NCBI RefSeq assembly: GCF_029633965.1
Contig: NZ_CP091277.1
Coordinates: 1,361,940-1,425,939 of the forward strand
From: Methanogenium sp. S4BF
GTDB lineage: Archaea > Halobacteriota > Methanomicrobia > Methanomicrobiales > Methanomicrobiaceae
DNA: 64,000 nucleotides
Direction of reading: 5' to 3'
Shown here: positions 61,529 to 64,000 of the stretch, one piece after another
Numbering within the stretch: position 1 is the stretch's first letter
Layout: every line of letters begins with the position of its first letter
Translations under genes and position numbers: made by a program
Notes under the pieces: generated by a model
What the model was told of the DNA's origin: nothing
Seen by the model: the letters and a program-made list of their open reading frames with translations, nothing else
The model's database searches: none

Positions 61529-64000
61529 TTATCCAATGCGGATGAAGTAATGTCCACCCTGGCCGATCACAATGGCATCTGTGGTCTCACTGACCGAGTC
61601 AGGCGCATCATCTGCCGTAGCACGCACCCTGATTTTATACTCGCCCGGCGGGAAATCAGCCACATAGAGCTGACCCGCCTGGAGACTGTCAGCCACCGGC
61701 CCGGGCACAGTCAATTCATTAAATGTCGTCCATATGCCGTCATCCACATTCTGGTAATACAAATACTGGGTGACCGTATTTGTACCGGAATAACTCAGGT
61801 TCCATTCCAAAGTCAGATAATTGCTGATCACATCACCATTCAGGGCCTCAACACAGACAAGATCAGATACCTGCAGTCCGGTGAAGTTTAGACCAGTAGC
61901 ATTCATCACGGCAGTGACATATGTCTTTGGAAGGGGCAGAGTCTCTTCACCATTGTTGAAGGTGACAAGTGACCCTGCTCCGAAGATGTTGATATTACCC
62001 GGCTTCGAGACATTCAGCCGGAATTTTGTCTGCCAGACCTGCCCCAGATGGATGGTGCCGATTTCAGCGGCATCAAATGTCAGTTTCTGATTATCATCAA
62101 CCCAGTCACCAGTCTGGTCAATAAGCGTCAGGGGACGCACCACATTGTCTGAATCTTCGGACCAGTGAGGAGACAACGCGGTCCTCCAGCTTTTTATCAG
62201 GGTCGATAAATTTTCCGCATATGTATACTCGAGTATGCGATTATCCGGGCCATTCACCTGTGTCACATTGTTCAGTTCAATATCGGTGAACATCAGATCC
62301 ATAGTCGTATTCACACCGGCCTCAATTCTCAGTTCACCTGCAATAGCGAGATAAATGGCCGTGAGGTTATCACCCGTGGGTGCATGATAGTACAATCCAC
62401 CAGTACTTGCAGCAAGGGTCTCGAGGGTGTCAATGCCATCTTCTGTAAGTCCATCCCCAAACGCAATTGAGTAGATGGCGATGTCATGATCGTTGGCATA
62501 CACACTCAGGTTCTGCTGTTCGGGTGAAAGATCATCGTAGTAGTAATAATCATATGGATATTCACTGCCGCACGACCACCCGTAACAGTTACCGTTGCAA
62601 TTGCCATTACGATGGCGATAACGATTACCATCGGAAAACAGGAGACCACGGGCAAGCGGATCACCACCCGTGTTGTAATCCCCGTCAGATAAGAGAATGA
62701 CCGCCTGAACCGCATCTGAATCCCCATTTTCAATGAGTTCGGTTATCGCAAGGTACAGCCCGTGTCTCATCGGTGTGCCGTCCATCGGAACCAACTGACC
62801 AACCATCCGGGTCACCGTATCGATTTCTTCGGTAAGGCCGCTATCCAGTGTGGCATAGTCTGCATAGGATTTCCCGTTGCCCGGGTAATGGGCATTGATG
62901 TAGGCAGTATCTTCGGATGAATTATAACACGCATCATATTCATAACCCGGACCATACCCCGGGCCATACCCATAACTATAGTTGTAGCCGTAGCCGTAGC
63001 CGTACGTGTAGCCATAGCCATAACCGTAGCCATAACTCTGACCATGATGACCATGGCCATATTCTGACTCATCCAGCACATAATACGTATAATTCTCCTT
63101 GCTGTCATCCCCCGGCCAGTAATAAGCCCAGTAATCATAGATATCTGCACAGCCCTTTGCTCCAAAGGATGCCAGCCCGACCCGGTCCGTGCCCTTTGCC
63201 ATCTTCCCGTTAAAAGCATTCATGGCATCCATCGCTGAAACCATCCTGTCAGGATTATCCTCGAGCATACTTCCCGAACGGTCCGCACAGAGCATCACAT
63301 CAATTGGAGCAGGATAGAGCCCCCACCCATCTCCTGTCAGCCGGATGGTCGCATCAACCGTATCCCCCACCTCAACGATTGATGGACTGACCTCAGTTTC
63401 CACGCGGAGATAAGGATAGTTTCTCCATGTGAGAGCGATCGTTTGCGACTTCGTGTCCCACATTGCCAGAACATCACATGATTCTGATGCAGTCGCGCTG
63501 TAAGTTTCATCACCACTGCACGCAAAGGCACCAGGGGTAAAGTTTACCATAGCAATACCGCCCTCATTTGTCGTGACCGTTGCATCAGCAACACCGATGG
63601 TATCGTCAAGATAGGGATCTGACAGATGCGCATCATGCCACAGGCCCGGCGGGATGATAAAGAACCGGACAGTCTCTCCCGGCACCCCGTTCCCGCTTTC
63701 ATCCGTCACCTTCACAAGAATCTGCGCATTCATTTCAGGTGCCACATCAGCAGACGGCATAGACTGGGGATTTGCCGTCAGATACATCCCTTCAGGAGCG
63801 GTACTGATGAAACGGAGCTTCTGATCAACAGAAACAAAGGGATTTGCAACCGCTTCGGCATGAATCGTGTATGTGGCGGCGGAATCAAAGGGACCGAAGG
63901 AGATCTTCACGTCGCCGTCACTGTCTGTCCACCGGGTGAATACATCACCGGTGACATCATCACTAAAGGACAGGGCCTGGTTGCCGGACGGATTGCCATA
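61529..64000 (-). CDS. Secreted von Willebrand A surface protein, paralog 3 (partial)
   Basis: The 3' 823 codons of a third paralog; the frame is open to the window edge (YGNPSGNQALSFSDD at the edge matches the other copies), so the N-terminus with its signal peptide is outside. The VWA metal site is DRSGSM. Its VWA domain carries a large insert with a Gly-Tyr/His low-complexity run (HGHHGQSYGYGYGYGY and further) and a second Asn/Cys-rich insert (NGNCNGNCYGWSC), both absent from paralogs 1 and 2. The end GEYKIRVRATADDAPDS...FIRIG matches the family. Confidence 0.88.
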   Translation of the reverse strand, partial: YGNPSGNQALSFSDDVTGDVFTRWTDSDGDVKISFGPFDSAATYTIHAEAVANPFVSVDQKLRFISTAPEGMYLTANPQSMPSADVAPEMNAQILVKVTDESGNGVPGETVRFFIIPPGLWHDAHLSDPYLDDTIGVADATVTTNEGGIAMVNFTPGAFACSGDETYSATASESCDVLAMWDTKSQTIALTWRNYPYLRVETEVSPSIVEVGDTVDATIRLTGDGWGLYPAPIDVMLCADRSGSMLEDNPDRMVSAMDAMNAFNGKMAKGTDRVGLASFGAKGCADIYDYWAYYWPGDDSKENYTYYVLDESEYGHGHHGQSYGYGYGYGYTYGYGYGYNYSYGYGPGYGPGYEYDACYNSSEDTAYINAHYPGNGKSYADYATLDSGLTEEIDTVTRMVGQLVPMDGTPMRHGLYLAITELIENGDSDAVQAVILLSDGDYNTGGDPLARGLLFSDGNRYRHRNGNCNGNCYGWSCGSEYPYDYYYYDDLSPEQQNLSVYANDHDIAIYSIAFGDGLTEDGIDTLETLAASTGGLYYHAPTGDNLTAIYLAIAGELRIEAGVNTTMDLMFTDIELNNVTQVNGPDNRILEYTYAENLSTLIKSWRTALSPHWSEDSDNVVRPLTLIDQTGDWVDDNQKLTFDAAEIGTIHLGQVWQTKFRLNVSKPGNINIFGAGSLVTFNNGEETLPLPKTYVTAVMNATGLNFTGLQVSDLVCVEALNGDVISNYLTLEWNLSYSGTNTVTQYLYYQNVDDGIWTTFNELTVPGPVADSLQAGQLYVADFPPGEYKIRVRATADDAPDSVSETTDAIVIGQGGHYFIRIG
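62941..63055 (-). repeat. Hexanucleotide repeat encoding Gly-Tyr run
   Basis: Imperfect tandem copies of a six-base unit (TAGCCG/TAGCCA on plus, i.e. GGCTAC or GGCTAT in the gene) encode alternating Gly and Tyr in paralog 3. Such units can gain or lose copies by slippage without shifting the frame, so length may vary between cells. Confidence 0.75.

Overview
This window comes from the chromosome of a hydrogenotrophic methanogenic euryarchaeon. The direct evidence is two tetrahydromethanopterin-pathway genes (F420-dependent mtd and mer), two methanogenesis marker genes (mmp2 and mtxX), an archaeal histone, archaeal S-adenosylmethionine synthetase, the RFC large subunit, a Tfx-type regulator, archaemetzincin and the archaeal order of the S10/spc/alpha ribosomal genes. 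Overall gene style suggests the order Methanomicrobiales; that placement is inference.

Region by region. 0-1.5 kb is mostly decayed. It holds a small Cys-rich protein gene, a possible small peptide gene and a frameshifted C-terminal relic of a fourth radical SAM gene. 1.5-11.6 kb is the most unusual part: a compact peptide-maturation (RiPP-like) locus. It contains a membrane TPR protein, an ABC exporter, a PqqD-like peptide carrier, an archaeal-type signal peptidase fused to a GNAT acetyltransferase, a SPASM radical SAM enzyme, a convergent nucleotidyltransferase, a radical SAM enzyme fused to an HPr-kinase-like peptide kinase, and a third radical SAM enzyme. No lasso cyclase is present and no precursor peptide is certain. 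11.6-12.9 kb has no recognisable gene.

12.9-16.3 kb carries mat, hisG, hisA and hisB, closed by a hairpin/T-tract. A histone, mmp2/mtxX, rfcL, a UPF0146 gene divergent from archaemetzincin, a Usp-transporter-Usp set and an ECF transporter (S and both ATPases fused in one chain, plus EcfT) follow up to 26.7 kb. 27.5-31.6 kb has a six-PEGA-domain surface protein, a secreted TPR protein and a YczE/YitT-like membrane protein.

31.7-46.2 kb is one long leftward array from uL3 to cmk: ribosomal proteins, RNase P component 1, SecY, adenylate kinase and an EMC3/DUF106 insertase. uS14 is present although very short. 46.7-50.5 kb is the methanogenesis segment: tfx divergent from mtd, then a GalT-like gene and mer. 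A divergent FtsZ/tubulin-family protein with a repetitive disordered tail and a dCTP-deaminase-like protein with an altered catalytic residue follow.

53.6-64 kb holds tRNA-Arg(TCG) and three tandem paralogous secreted von Willebrand A proteins, the last cut by the window edge. Each paralog gene has the tRNA or a tRNA-3'-like fragment at the same distance (42-43 bases) beyond its stop codon, so the array probably grew by duplication of a tRNA-linked unit.
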